From NCBI GenBank assembly GCA_963677185.1, contig OY781889.1:2480001-2544000 (forward strand): DNA of 64,000 bases. The letters are read 5' to 3'. Shown one piece after another: positions 34,276-42,721 of the stretch (positions are counted from its first letter, which is position 1; the number at the start of each line of letters is the position of its first letter). Source of the stretch: G963677185 sp963677185. GTDB lineage: Bacteria; Bacillota; Syntrophomonadia; Syntrophomonadales; Syntrophomonadaceae. The notes under the pieces were generated by a model. It saw only the letters and a program-made list of their open reading frames with translations, was not told where the DNA came from and searched no databases. A program made the position numbers and the translations under genes.

Positions 34276-35139
34276 GTGGTTTATGATAATAAAACCCGGT
34301 TATTGGGCCTAATTGGCGCCAAACTCGGACACTCTTTATCACCTTTGATGCAGAATAAAACCCTTGAAAAAATGGCGCTTAATTATGTATATTTGCCTTT
34401 CGAAGTTAAGGCTGAACAGGTGAAAAACGCTGTCGAAAGTATAAGAGCCCTGGGAATTGCCGGATTAAACGTAACTGTTCCGTATAAAGAAGCGGTGCTG
34501 GAATATCTGGACGCACTCGACAAGAGCGCTGCCGACTGCGGAGCAGTAAATGTCATTCATAATGTTGGCGGCAAGCTTACGGGTTACAATACGGACGGGG
34601 CAGGATTTATCCTGGCCCTTGAGGATGCCGGTTATGGTCCGGTTGATTGCGCCATGTTGATTGGCGGTGGGGGAGCGGCTCGTTCGCTGGCAATATCCCT
34701 GGCTAAATGGGGAACCAGCGAATTCGTTATTCTGGAACAGGATTCAGCCCGGGCTGAAAACCTGGCCGGGCTGCTGAAGAGCCGGTTTCGTTGCAGCACG
34801 GTTGTATCTTCCAGTGGCCAGGAGTATTTCGATCTATTGGCTGGCCAGGTACAAATGATAATCAACTGCAGTCCGGCCGGCATGTATCCCAATATTGACG
34901 GAATACCGGTCGGCGACCTTTCAGCCATCGAGCCTGGAACTTTGGTCTGCGACCTCATATACAACCCTCTGGAAACGCGGTTTTTAAGCCAGGCGCGGCA
35001 AAGAGGCCTTGCGACCATGAACGGCGTGGCCATGCTTGCCAACCAGGGTGCATTAAGCCTGCAAATATGGTGTGGCACACCTGCTCCCCGCGATTTTATG
35101 CAAAAAGTGCTGGAATCAGAACTGAACAAGACTGGCTGA
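34276..35139 (+). CDS. aroE: Shikimate dehydrogenase
   Basis: A 287-residue AroE that reduces 3-dehydroshikimate with NADPH. It has the substrate loop GHSLSPLMQNK, the catalytic lysine in NVTVPYKEAV, NTDGAGF, and the nucleotide loop GGGGAARS. GTG 34276 is preceded by AAGGG at eight bases; GTG 34267 and TTG 34270 are in-frame alternatives. It is followed by aroK, making an aro pair ahead of pilB as seen in other Clostridia. Confidence 0.93.
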   Translation: MVYDNKTRLLGLIGAKLGHSLSPLMQNKTLEKMALNYVYLPFEVKAEQVKNAVESIRALGIAGLNVTVPYKEAVLEYLDALDKSAADCGAVNVIHNVGGKLTGYNTDGAGFILALEDAGYGPVDCAMLIGGGGAARSLAISLAKWGTSEFVILEQDSARAENLAGLLKSRFRCSTVVSSSGQEYFDLLAGQVQMIINCSPAGMYPNIDGIPVGDLSAIEPGTLVCDLIYNPLETRFLSQARQRGLATMNGVAMLANQGALSLQIWCGTPAPRDFMQKVLESELNKTG

Positions 35140-35218
35140 TGAATCATTAGCTGGTTTTCAGGTTATAATGACAGCATATGAAAACATCGGCCCAAAACGG
35201 TGGAGAACCAGAAGAACA

Positions 35219-35770
35219 ATGAACGATAATCAAGAACGCCACCTGGTATTGATAGGCTTCATGGGAACCGGGAAGACCTCGGCTGGAACCCGGCTGGCCC
35301 GGGAGCTGAACCGCAGTTTCATCGATATCGACCAGGAGATTGAACAGGTATCCGGAATGTCGGTCAGCGAGATGTTCCGCAGATACGGCGAGCAGCGCTT
35401 CCGCTCCGAGGAAACCCTGGCTACCGCCAGACTGGCCGGGCAAAAGGGACTGGTGATATCAACCGGAGGCGGCTGGGTTTTAAAGGAAGAAAATGTTGCT
35501 TTACTGAAGCCGGTTAGCTTAATAATCTGGCTTAACGCCAGCCCGGAGACCATTTATTCCAGGGTAACCCGTAAAAAATCCATCCGGCCCTTGTTGAAAA
35601 ACATTCATAATCCAGAAGAGCTTGAACAAATGATGAGCGTCAGGCGTTCATATTACCAGCGGGCGGCTGACCTCGAAATAGATACCGGCAGCTGCGGCCT
35701 AAGGCAGCTTGTCCATGACATTGCATACTATATGAAATATGGCAGGCTGCCGGAGAACGGGCAGGTCTGA
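35219..35770 (+). CDS. aroK: Shikimate kinase
   Basis: A 183-residue shikimate kinase that phosphorylates shikimate with ATP. Walker A is GFMGTGKTSAG, followed by FIDIDQEIE, the FRSEE substrate-binding stretch and the STGGGWV loop. The lid is RKKSIRPLL. ATG 35168 is in frame and would add 17 residues; neither start has a perfect ribosome binding site, so the start is uncertain. Its 3' end overlaps the open frame of pilB, but the pilB ATG is 31 bases further. Confidence 0.92.
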   Translation: MNDNQERHLVLIGFMGTGKTSAGTRLARELNRSFIDIDQEIEQVSGMSVSEMFRRYGEQRFRSEETLATARLAGQKGLVISTGGGWVLKEENVALLKPVSLIIWLNASPETIYSRVTRKKSIRPLLKNIHNPEELEQMMSVRRSYYQRAADLEIDTGSCGLRQLVHDIAYYMKYGRLPENGQV

Positions 35771-35801
35771 TAGTCGAAAGCCGAAGGGAAGGAAAGCGGA
35801 A

Positions 35802-37505
35802 ATGCAGCAGCGCAGAAAAATGATTGGCGAGATCCTGGTGGAATCACGGATTATCAGCGAAGAGCAACTGGCTGAAGCCCTGGTCGAGCAACGTAAAACC
35901 GGCCAGAAGATTGGGCAGTTTTTGGTCAGCAAAGGCATATTAACCGAACAGCAGCTAGTTGAAACCCTGGAGCGCATTCTGGGAATTCCGCAGGTTCAGC
36001 TCAGCCGCATCAACATCGACCCGGAAACCCTGAAGCTTCTAACCCCGCAGCTGATTCGCAAACACAAGGCACTGCCCATATCCCGCCGGGGAAATATGTT
36101 AACCGTCGCCATGTCTGACCCGCTTAACCAGGAAGCCATTGACGATGTTCAGATGGCCACCGGCATGGACGTTTCTCCTGTGCTGGTCAGCGACAAGGAT
36201 ATTGACACCGCTATCCGGCAAAATCTTGCTTTTCGCATTGACCCCTTTATGGAACGGGCTCTGGAAGAAATCCGCCAGGAAAGCCGTGCCACTGCCGCTA
36301 CTCAGGCTCGCAAAGAAGCCACCCCCCAGATTCGCGTTGAAGACGACGCTCCGGTAGTCAGGATGGTCAATGCCATACTTCGCCAGGCGGTGCATGCCCG
36401 GGCCAGCGATATTCATATCGAACCCCTGGATGACATGGTAAGGCTGCGCTTCCGGATCGACGGGGAGCTCTACGAAGTTACCCAGATCCCGAAGAACGCG
36501 TTAAATGCTCTGGTATCCAGGTTAAAAATTATGTCCAACATGGATATCGCCGAACGTCGCGTTCCCCAGGACGGCCGCATCGGAATGCAGTTAGACAACC
36601 GCGACATCGACTTCCGGGTTTCCACCCTGCCTACCGGGCTGGGGGAAAAAGTGGTTCTGCGCATTCTGGACCGTTCCAATACCCTTACCGAGATCAATCA
36701 GCTGAACCTCAGCGCCCGCAACCGCGAGCGCCTGGTAGCCCTGTCCCATTTGCCCCATGGCATGGTGCTGGTAACAGGTCCCACCGGCTCGGGAAAAACC
36801 ACTACGCTTTATTCTGTATTAGGCGATATAAATACTATTGAGAAAAATATTATCACCCTGGAGGACCCCATCGAATATACATTGGAAGGTATTAACCAGG
36901 TGCAGACCAACCCCAAGGCGGGGCTAACCTTTGCCAGCGGGCTGCGCTCGGTTTTGCGCCAGGACCCGGATGTTATTATGGTCGGGGAGATCCGAGACTC
37001 GGAAACCGCCGCACTGGGCGTACAGGCTTCTTTGACCGGCCACCTGGTTCTGTCTACCCTGCATACTAACAGCGCTGCCGGAGCCATTGCCCGCTTGAGC
37101 GATATGAACATTGAAGAATTCCTAATTTCGGCCGCGCTATCAGGAGTGGTTGCCCAGAGGCTGGTGCGCAAGCTATGCAAGAACTGCCGGACGCCTTATG
37201 TTCTGGAAGAAGACATAGCCGTGAAAATAGGCATTCCCGAACACAGCGGAGAACGGTTCTATGCTCCAGGAGGCTGCCAGATGTGCCGCATGCAGGGATA
37301 TACCGGGCGCATGGCCATCCATGAGATCATGGTGCTGGGCAGCGATATGAGGTCATTTATTACGCAGGGCGGCGTATCAGAGGATATAATTGAAAAGGTT
37401 GCTGTTGAAGAGGGCATGCTGCCCATGAAGATTGACGGGATTCAAAAGGCCCGGGAAGGCCTTACCACCCTGGAAGAAGTCATCAAGGTAGTGCTGCTGT
37501 CATAA
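35802..37505 (+). CDS. pilB: Type IV pilus assembly ATPase PilB
   Basis: The extension motor of the pilus, 567 residues, acting at the inner face of the membrane. An N-terminal MshEN-like domain (MIGEILVESRIISEEQL onward) precedes the secretion ATPase. That domain has Walker A GPTGSGKTT (about 325-333), the Asp box LEDPIEY, Walker B DPDVIMVGEIRD, and a four-cysteine zinc site CKNC ... CQMC near 462-492. AAGGAAAGCGGAA precedes ATG 35802. It leads the block pilB-pilT-pilC-pilA. Confidence 0.94.
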   Translation: MQQRRKMIGEILVESRIISEEQLAEALVEQRKTGQKIGQFLVSKGILTEQQLVETLERILGIPQVQLSRINIDPETLKLLTPQLIRKHKALPISRRGNMLTVAMSDPLNQEAIDDVQMATGMDVSPVLVSDKDIDTAIRQNLAFRIDPFMERALEEIRQESRATAATQARKEATPQIRVEDDAPVVRMVNAILRQAVHARASDIHIEPLDDMVRLRFRIDGELYEVTQIPKNALNALVSRLKIMSNMDIAERRVPQDGRIGMQLDNRDIDFRVSTLPTGLGEKVVLRILDRSNTLTEINQLNLSARNRERLVALSHLPHGMVLVTGPTGSGKTTTLYSVLGDINTIEKNIITLEDPIEYTLEGINQVQTNPKAGLTFASGLRSVLRQDPDVIMVGEIRDSETAALGVQASLTGHLVLSTLHTNSAAGAIARLSDMNIEEFLISAALSGVVAQRLVRKLCKNCRTPYVLEEDIAVKIGIPEHSGERFYAPGGCQMCRMQGYTGRMAIHEIMVLGSDMRSFITQGGVSEDIIEKVAVEEGMLPMKIDGIQKAREGLTTLEEVIKVVLLS

Positions 37506-37532
37506 TACAATTAGAAGGCAGGTGAACAGCCA

Positions 37533-38582
37533 GTGGCCAGGTATTCGGCTTTGCAACTGATAACCCGGGCGGTGGAACTCGGAGCGTCGGACTTACATAT
37601 TACGGTCAACCGGCCGCCTACATATCGCATTAACGGGCTCCTGTACTCCGATCCCAATTCAGCTGATCTGGACTCGTCTGATACTAAAGCCCTGGGCATG
37701 GAAATAATCCCTAATGACCATTTGCTGGACACCCTGGAACAAAAAGGCCAGATCGATTTTTCGAATTCTTATTCCGGCATAGGCCGTTTCCGGGTGAACA
37801 TATACCATCAGCGGGGCTCCTGGGCCATCGCTCTGCGCATTATTCCGGTGGTGGTCCCTGAAATAGAACGGCTGGGCCTGCCAGCGGTTACCAAGGACAT
37901 GGCCTTGAGGGAAACTGGACTTATCCTGGTAACCGGCGTTACCGGCAGCGGCAAATCAACCACCCTGGCTGCGATGATCAATCTAATTAACCAGAAGAGA
38001 AGCGCAACCATAGTGACCCTGGAAGACCCCATCGAATACCTGCACCGCCACGGACGCTGCCTGATAAACCAGCGCGAAGTGGGTATTGATACCGACTCCT
38101 TTGCCAACGGGCTTCGGGCTGCCCTGCGCCAGGATCCGGATGTTATCCTGGTGGGAGAAATGCGCGACCTGGAAACCATCTCCGTTGCCATAACCGCCGC
38201 CGAAACCGGTCACCTGGTGCTGGCTACCCTGCATTCCGGCAGCGCGGTAAGCACCATCGAGCGCATGGTGGATGTTTTTCCCGCTCACCAGCAGATCCAG
38301 ATCAGGATACAACTTGCCAACTGTTTGCAGGGAATTATCAGCCAGCAGCTTATACCCCGCGCCGACCTGCCCGGACGCTGCCTGGCCACTGAAGTTATGA
38401 TCATCACCCCGGCTATACGCAACCTGATCCGCGAAAACAAAGGACACCAGATTTATTCCTCGATCCAGACCGGTGCCCAGTTCGGCATGATAACCATGGA
38501 AAAGTCTTTGAAGTCTTTGCTGGCCAAAGGCCAGATAAGCCATGAAGAAGCAGATAAACGCCTGTTAACGACGGAAATGTAA
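37533..38582 (+). CDS. pilT: PilT-like retraction ATPase (copy 2)
   Basis: A 349-residue PilT with Walker A GVTGSGKST (about 133-141), LEDPIEY, DPDVILVGEMRD, and the C-terminal AIRNLIREN motif typical of retraction motors. It lies in the pil operon and is closely similar to the minus-strand copy at 4230-5276. GTG 37533 has AGGTGA upstream. Two motors allow different pilus types or different retraction modes (inference). Confidence 0.93.
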   Translation: MARYSALQLITRAVELGASDLHITVNRPPTYRINGLLYSDPNSADLDSSDTKALGMEIIPNDHLLDTLEQKGQIDFSNSYSGIGRFRVNIYHQRGSWAIALRIIPVVVPEIERLGLPAVTKDMALRETGLILVTGVTGSGKSTTLAAMINLINQKRSATIVTLEDPIEYLHRHGRCLINQREVGIDTDSFANGLRAALRQDPDVILVGEMRDLETISVAITAAETGHLVLATLHSGSAVSTIERMVDVFPAHQQIQIRIQLANCLQGIISQQLIPRADLPGRCLATEVMIITPAIRNLIRENKGHQIYSSIQTGAQFGMITMEKSLKSLLAKGQISHEEADKRLLTTEM

Positions 38583-38602
38583 ATATTGCAGGAGGGCTGT
38601 AA

Positions 38603-39811
38603 ATGCAATTCAACTACCGAGTAAAGGATCCTACGGGCACTGTAGTCAACGGGGTAATCGAAGCGGAAAACCGCCATACGGTTATAGATTCCCTGCTCAA
38701 CCAGAACTACTATATTTTATCCCTTAAAGAAAGCAAAATGGCCGGTTCGGCATTGGGCAAGGAAATCAATTTCAGCATTATCAAGATTAGGGATCTGGTG
38801 GTGATGACCCGGCAGCTCTCCACCATGCTGGCGGCTGGGCTTTCCATTCTAAGGGCTTTTTCCATCCTGGCCGAGCAGACCTATAATCCCAGACTCAGAA
38901 AAGTAATTATTACTGTACGCAGCGATATCGAAGAAGGCCAGTCCCTGTGGCAGGCCATGGCCCGGCATCCCAAGATTTTTTCCCAGATCTTTATTAACAT
39001 GGTAAAGGCGGGAGAACAGGGCGGGGTCCTTGACACCGTTTTGGAACGACTCAGCCAGCACCTGGAGCGGGAAAACGAAATCGAAACCAAGGTGCGCAAC
39101 GCTTCCATATATCCCTCCATCATTGCAGTGTTTGCTTTACTGGCAGTAATTGGTATCGTAACCTTTGTATTGCCTACCTTTGCATCCATGTTTGAGGGAG
39201 CCGGAGTCCAGCTTCCGCTGCCAACCCGAATTATGCTGGGCATTGCGGAAATAATCAAAAATTACTGGTACTTGCTCCTTATCGGCATTGCTGCCCTGAT
39301 TGGCCTGTGGTATTACATTGGAACAACAACCGCCGGGCGCCTGTTCTACGACATGATTAAGCTTAAAACACCATTCCTCGGCAAGGCCAACAGCCGCATC
39401 ATTGAAGCCCGCTTCGCCCGCACCATGGGCACCCTGGTCAGGTCCGGCATCCCGGTGCTGACTGCATTGGAGACAGTAGAAGGAGTGACTGGAAATGCAG
39501 TTGTTGCCAAAGCCTTGAAAGAAGCACGAGCCAGCATCACCGAAGGGCAGAGCATCACAGGACCGCTGGAAAGAACCAGGGTTTTCGAACCCATGATCAC
39601 CCAGATGATCGCGGTCGGCGAGGAAACCGGCTCCCTGGATGATATGCTGGTGCGCATGGCCGACTTCTACGATAAAGAGGTTATGTACATGGTGGATGCC
39701 ATGATGGCAGTTATTGAGCCGGCACTGATTATTGTTGTCGCAGTCATGGTAGGGGGAATCATTGTGTCCACCCTTTTGCCAATGTTCGAGATGTTCAGCG
39801 TTGTCGGATAA
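38603..39811 (+). CDS. pilC: Type IV pilus inner-membrane platform protein PilC
   Basis: A PilC/GspF protein of 402 residues with two repeated T2SSF domains. The first has TRQLSTMLAAGLSILRAF, the second FARTMGTLVRSGIPVLTALETVEG in two parts. Membrane helices lie near 170-195, 208-235 and 370-400. It anchors the motors and drives pilin incorporation. AGGAGGGC precedes ATG 38603. Confidence 0.94.
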   Translation: MQFNYRVKDPTGTVVNGVIEAENRHTVIDSLLNQNYYILSLKESKMAGSALGKEINFSIIKIRDLVVMTRQLSTMLAAGLSILRAFSILAEQTYNPRLRKVIITVRSDIEEGQSLWQAMARHPKIFSQIFINMVKAGEQGGVLDTVLERLSQHLERENEIETKVRNASIYPSIIAVFALLAVIGIVTFVLPTFASMFEGAGVQLPLPTRIMLGIAEIIKNYWYLLLIGIAALIGLWYYIGTTTAGRLFYDMIKLKTPFLGKANSRIIEARFARTMGTLVRSGIPVLTALETVEGVTGNAVVAKALKEARASITEGQSITGPLERTRVFEPMITQMIAVGEETGSLDDMLVRMADFYDKEVMYMVDAMMAVIEPALIIVVAVMVGGIIVSTLLPMFEMFSVVG

Positions 39812-39907
39812 TAGTACGATATCAGTCCAATTTGGGGATCACAATGAATAATAATCTTTACTATAGGCAGAAGAGTTGTAATTAGAGCGGATTATGATAA
39901 GAAACCC

Positions 39908-39936
39908 TTGGCATCAGGGCAGTACTATAGTATAAT
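39908..39936 (+). promoter_or_regulatory. Promoter of pilA
   Basis: TTGGCA (39908-39913), 17 bases, and a perfect TATAAT (39931-39936). The major pilin thus has its own strong promoter and a leader of about 135 bases. The rest of 39812-40077 shows nothing else I can name. Confidence 0.65.
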
Positions 39937-40077
39937 TATTGTTGGTTCAAAAGTATTCAAGACCTATGGCCCATTAGCCTGTACGATGTTTGGCCATGCC
40001 AGTTCAATACGGAAGGGGGACGTGTGACTCATCTTCTGCAGGATAAAAAACATAAATAACACGAGGAGGAATAATAC

Positions 40078-40485
40078 ATGATTATGAAATTCAGAAGCCG
40101 CATGCACAGTGAACAGGGCTTCACCCTGATCGAACTGATCGTAGTTCTGGCCATCCTGGCCGTGCTTGCGTTACTGGCAATTCCTAGATTTGCAGATGTT
40201 TTGGATCAATCAAAATATAAGACCCAGGATGAAAACCTTGTTATGATAGCCAATGCTGTTGCTCTTTATTATGCAGACGGTGGAAAAGAAACCGGTACGA
40301 CCCTGTTAGATTCCTTGTCAGCAGGTAATTATTTGAAAACCGTGCCAACTACACCCTGGGGCGGAACTTATACTATTGGTGGAGTTAACACAGCTTCACA
40401 TACATTTAATATTGGGCCTGGAACCTGCAGCATAGTAAGTGGCAAATATACTGGAACTGCTGCTACTTCAAATATTAAATATTAG
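40078..40485 (+). CDS. pilA: Type IV pilin
   Basis: A 135-residue prepilin. The leader of 14 residues ends in glycine; cleavage before F15 leaves FTLIELIVVLAILAVLALLA, with the conserved Glu5 of the mature protein and the hydrophobic alpha1 helix. The mature pilin has 121 residues and a Ser/Thr/Gly-rich C-terminal region, a plausible substrate for O-glycosylation. Only one cysteine is present, so the usual disulfide loop is absent. AGGAGG precedes the ATG, and a hairpin follows the stop. Confidence 0.93.
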   Translation: MIMKFRSRMHSEQGFTLIELIVVLAILAVLALLAIPRFADVLDQSKYKTQDENLVMIANAVALYYADGGKETGTTLLDSLSAGNYLKTVPTTPWGGTYTIGGVNTASHTFNIGPGTCSIVSGKYTGTAATSNIKY

Positions 40486-40527
40486 TAGTTCCGGGTTAGG
40501 ACATTAACATTGCACTTTGATCTTTAA

Positions 40528-40563
40528 TTAAAGAGCGAGGATTTAATATTCCTCGCTCTTTAA
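40528..40563 (+). terminator. Hairpin after pilA
   Basis: A perfect 13-bp stem TTAAAGAGCGAGG/CCTCGCTCTTTAA with a ten-base loop. The right arm itself gives CTCTTTAA, but there is no longer T-run, so some readthrough into the glycosyltransferase genes is possible. Confidence 0.65.
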
Positions 40564-40585
40564 TGATGTAGAGGTGACTAATTGA

Positions 40586-42460
40586 TTGAATGAAATAATT
40601 CCCAAAAATTATATACTTATTTTGTTTGCTATGATTGTTCTTCTTTTCTTTTCTTTGCATCTAGTATATTTAGAATGTGATATGGCCAATGTGGGCATAA
40701 CCAGCTATTTCCAGATAGATGAACTCTATTACAATAACGGGGCATTCAATGCGTATTATTATGGCAATCCAATTTTTAAAGTGGTTGACTTTTTACCGGT
40801 TGATGATGTATCAACCAGAATTGTCCCGGAATTCTTCACATATATAGGCTTACTCATATTCGGAAATAATTATTACGGATTGAGAATGCCTTCATTGTTT
40901 TCCGCGACAGCGATATTCTGTCTTATGAGCATGCTTCTGTATGGTTTATTTGAGAAACGCATTAAAGGTCCTGACATTTCAGATGACGATTCCATCATGC
41001 CCATTGCTTCTAACGCAAGTAATAATGCGGAATTATTAATGGCAGTATTCTTAATACTATATATGATGGTCGATTTTGCTTTTCTCAACGCCAGTCGTAT
41101 AAATGAACCGACCATAATCAGGATGCTGGTTTTGACTGCTTTTATTTATGCATTTAGCCTGATGAAACCATCGTCCTTTCGCACCGACAAAACTATCTTC
41201 ATGTTAGGACTGTTAGCCACTTGTTCGGTGTTTTTTGTATACATATATAACATCTTTATTTATGCTTCGATTGCGCTGTTGGTGTTTTTAATGAATTTTA
41301 CTAAAACGAGACGTATTCCTTTTAAGGCAATTTTTATGTTTTTTTTAGGCACATTAGCTGGTATTGGCCTTTTTATATCGGTTTCAGTAGTTCTATTTGA
41401 TCAAGGTATTGCAGACTATTTTTCCGTTATGGTGCCATTTTCTGACCGCTTGGTAAACGGAATAGCTGATGTATCCGTGCTTCGAGTTCTTGTGCGAAAC
41501 TTTACCGGTATTTTTATTACCAACTTTTTCCGTAACAATCCTGTTATACTATTTGCCTTTTTTATTGCGTTGCCACCGTTTATATATAAAACGTGTAAAG
41601 AGAAAAATGTCCTTGATGTTTTTGTAGCATTGCTTCTTTCTTTTTTATTTTTACAAGCCCTGGTTATTAACGATTACCTATTTCGCAAGCTAATTATTAT
41701 TATGCCATTAGTTATAATTGTCCTCTTCGAGGCGTTTGTTTACCATACAGACTTTGCGATTTATTTGAAAAGCAACAAAAGAGCTTACTATATTTACCGC
41801 TACTATTGGCTAATTTTTGCAACGTTTGCCTCACTATTTTTTCATTTGCTTTCCAACTGGGTTCCATTGCTCGGAACTAGTTTAATGCTACCTAGCGATA
41901 TCAACAGAATAAATTTAACAATTCTAATGGTGTTTATTATATTAATATCGCGTTTTTTTTGGAATAAACAAAAAAAATCGTTGCTAATAGTCAGCATCAT
42001 TATCATTCTAATTCCCAATGCTTACATGGATTACAAATATGTATACTCTAATCCCACATATCACTATATGGAAATAATGTGTGATATCGGGAATTACACT
42101 AACGACAACATTATTGCTGGTGGTTATGCATATGGCTACCGCCTTTACAATACTTCGGTTCCTGTGTTGGATTGTTACAGCTACTATTATCCGATGAATG
42201 AAGAATCGAAATATTCACACGAAAACTTTCGGCGATTATTTAAAGACGGAATTGCGACATATAGTATTGCCATGGCATCTCCATTGCCAAGCGGAGAAGA
42301 ATCCCACATCGATTCAGCTCGAGTTGGATCGGAAAAAGTAGAGGCTGAAGACATCGGGGATATAACTTCTCCAGAGTATATGGAAGCTATGGGCATGGTT
42401 CTTGTCAAGGAATATGATTCGCCCGGATATACGAGAGTACTATTATACAAGCATAATTAG
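40586..42460 (+). CDS. GT-C-type membrane glycosyltransferase-like protein (copy 1)
   Basis: A 624-residue protein with an N-terminal anchor and about ten further membrane helices. The first extracytoplasmic loop carries an acidic pair in QIDELYYNNGAF (D45/E46), as in lipid-linked-sugar transferases of the GT39/ArnT (PMT) fold. The soluble C-terminal part begins near residue 480. I infer a transferase using a polyprenyl-linked sugar. It starts at TTG 40586 behind GAGGTGA, directly after pilA. Its DNA is AT-rich. It is closely similar over its whole length to the next gene. Confidence 0.65.
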   Translation: MNEIIPKNYILILFAMIVLLFFSLHLVYLECDMANVGITSYFQIDELYYNNGAFNAYYYGNPIFKVVDFLPVDDVSTRIVPEFFTYIGLLIFGNNYYGLRMPSLFSATAIFCLMSMLLYGLFEKRIKGPDISDDDSIMPIASNASNNAELLMAVFLILYMMVDFAFLNASRINEPTIIRMLVLTAFIYAFSLMKPSSFRTDKTIFMLGLLATCSVFFVYIYNIFIYASIALLVFLMNFTKTRRIPFKAIFMFFLGTLAGIGLFISVSVVLFDQGIADYFSVMVPFSDRLVNGIADVSVLRVLVRNFTGIFITNFFRNNPVILFAFFIALPPFIYKTCKEKNVLDVFVALLLSFLFLQALVINDYLFRKLIIIMPLVIIVLFEAFVYHTDFAIYLKSNKRAYYIYRYYWLIFATFASLFFHLLSNWVPLLGTSLMLPSDINRINLTILMVFIILISRFFWNKQKKSLLIVSIIIILIPNAYMDYKYVYSNPTYHYMEIMCDIGNYTNDNIIAGGYAYGYRLYNTSVPVLDCYSYYYPMNEESKYSHENFRRLFKDGIATYSIAMASPLPSGEESHIDSARVGSEKVEAEDIGDITSPEYMEAMGMVLVKEYDSPGYTRVLLYKHN

Positions 42461-42511
42461 GAGAATCTCGATTGTAACTGTTCTATTCCGGTTCATTTGA
42501 TATCGTTTGAT

Positions 42512-42528
42512 AAACCGTATTGCGGTTT
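42512..42528 (+). other. Small hairpin in the 42461-42721 spacer
   Basis: AAACCG/CGGTTT with a five-base loop, 50 bases after the first glycosyltransferase stop. No T-run. I see nothing else in this AT-rich spacer apart from the ribosome binding site of the next gene. Confidence 0.35.
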
Positions 42529-42721
42529 GAATTAGCACCTTTCCAACCTAACTACTATTATACCCCAGCACCAGTTCGATACTGACAGAGAAGCCAGCTT
42601 TTCATATGAAATTAGCTATTTGCTTCGAATTATTTGCAGTACGAGCCATTTATTTACTATTATCTGATTAACAAGGATTTATTATTCTCGCTAATTCAAA
42701 AGCAGGGGAGTGTTCTGATTA

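Noticed and set aside
39908..39936. Sigma-54 promoter before pilA, as in many Gram-negative pilin genes
   Set aside because: TTGGCA is present, but the GC element of the -12 box is not at the required distance, while TATAAT fits sigma-A with a 17-base spacer.
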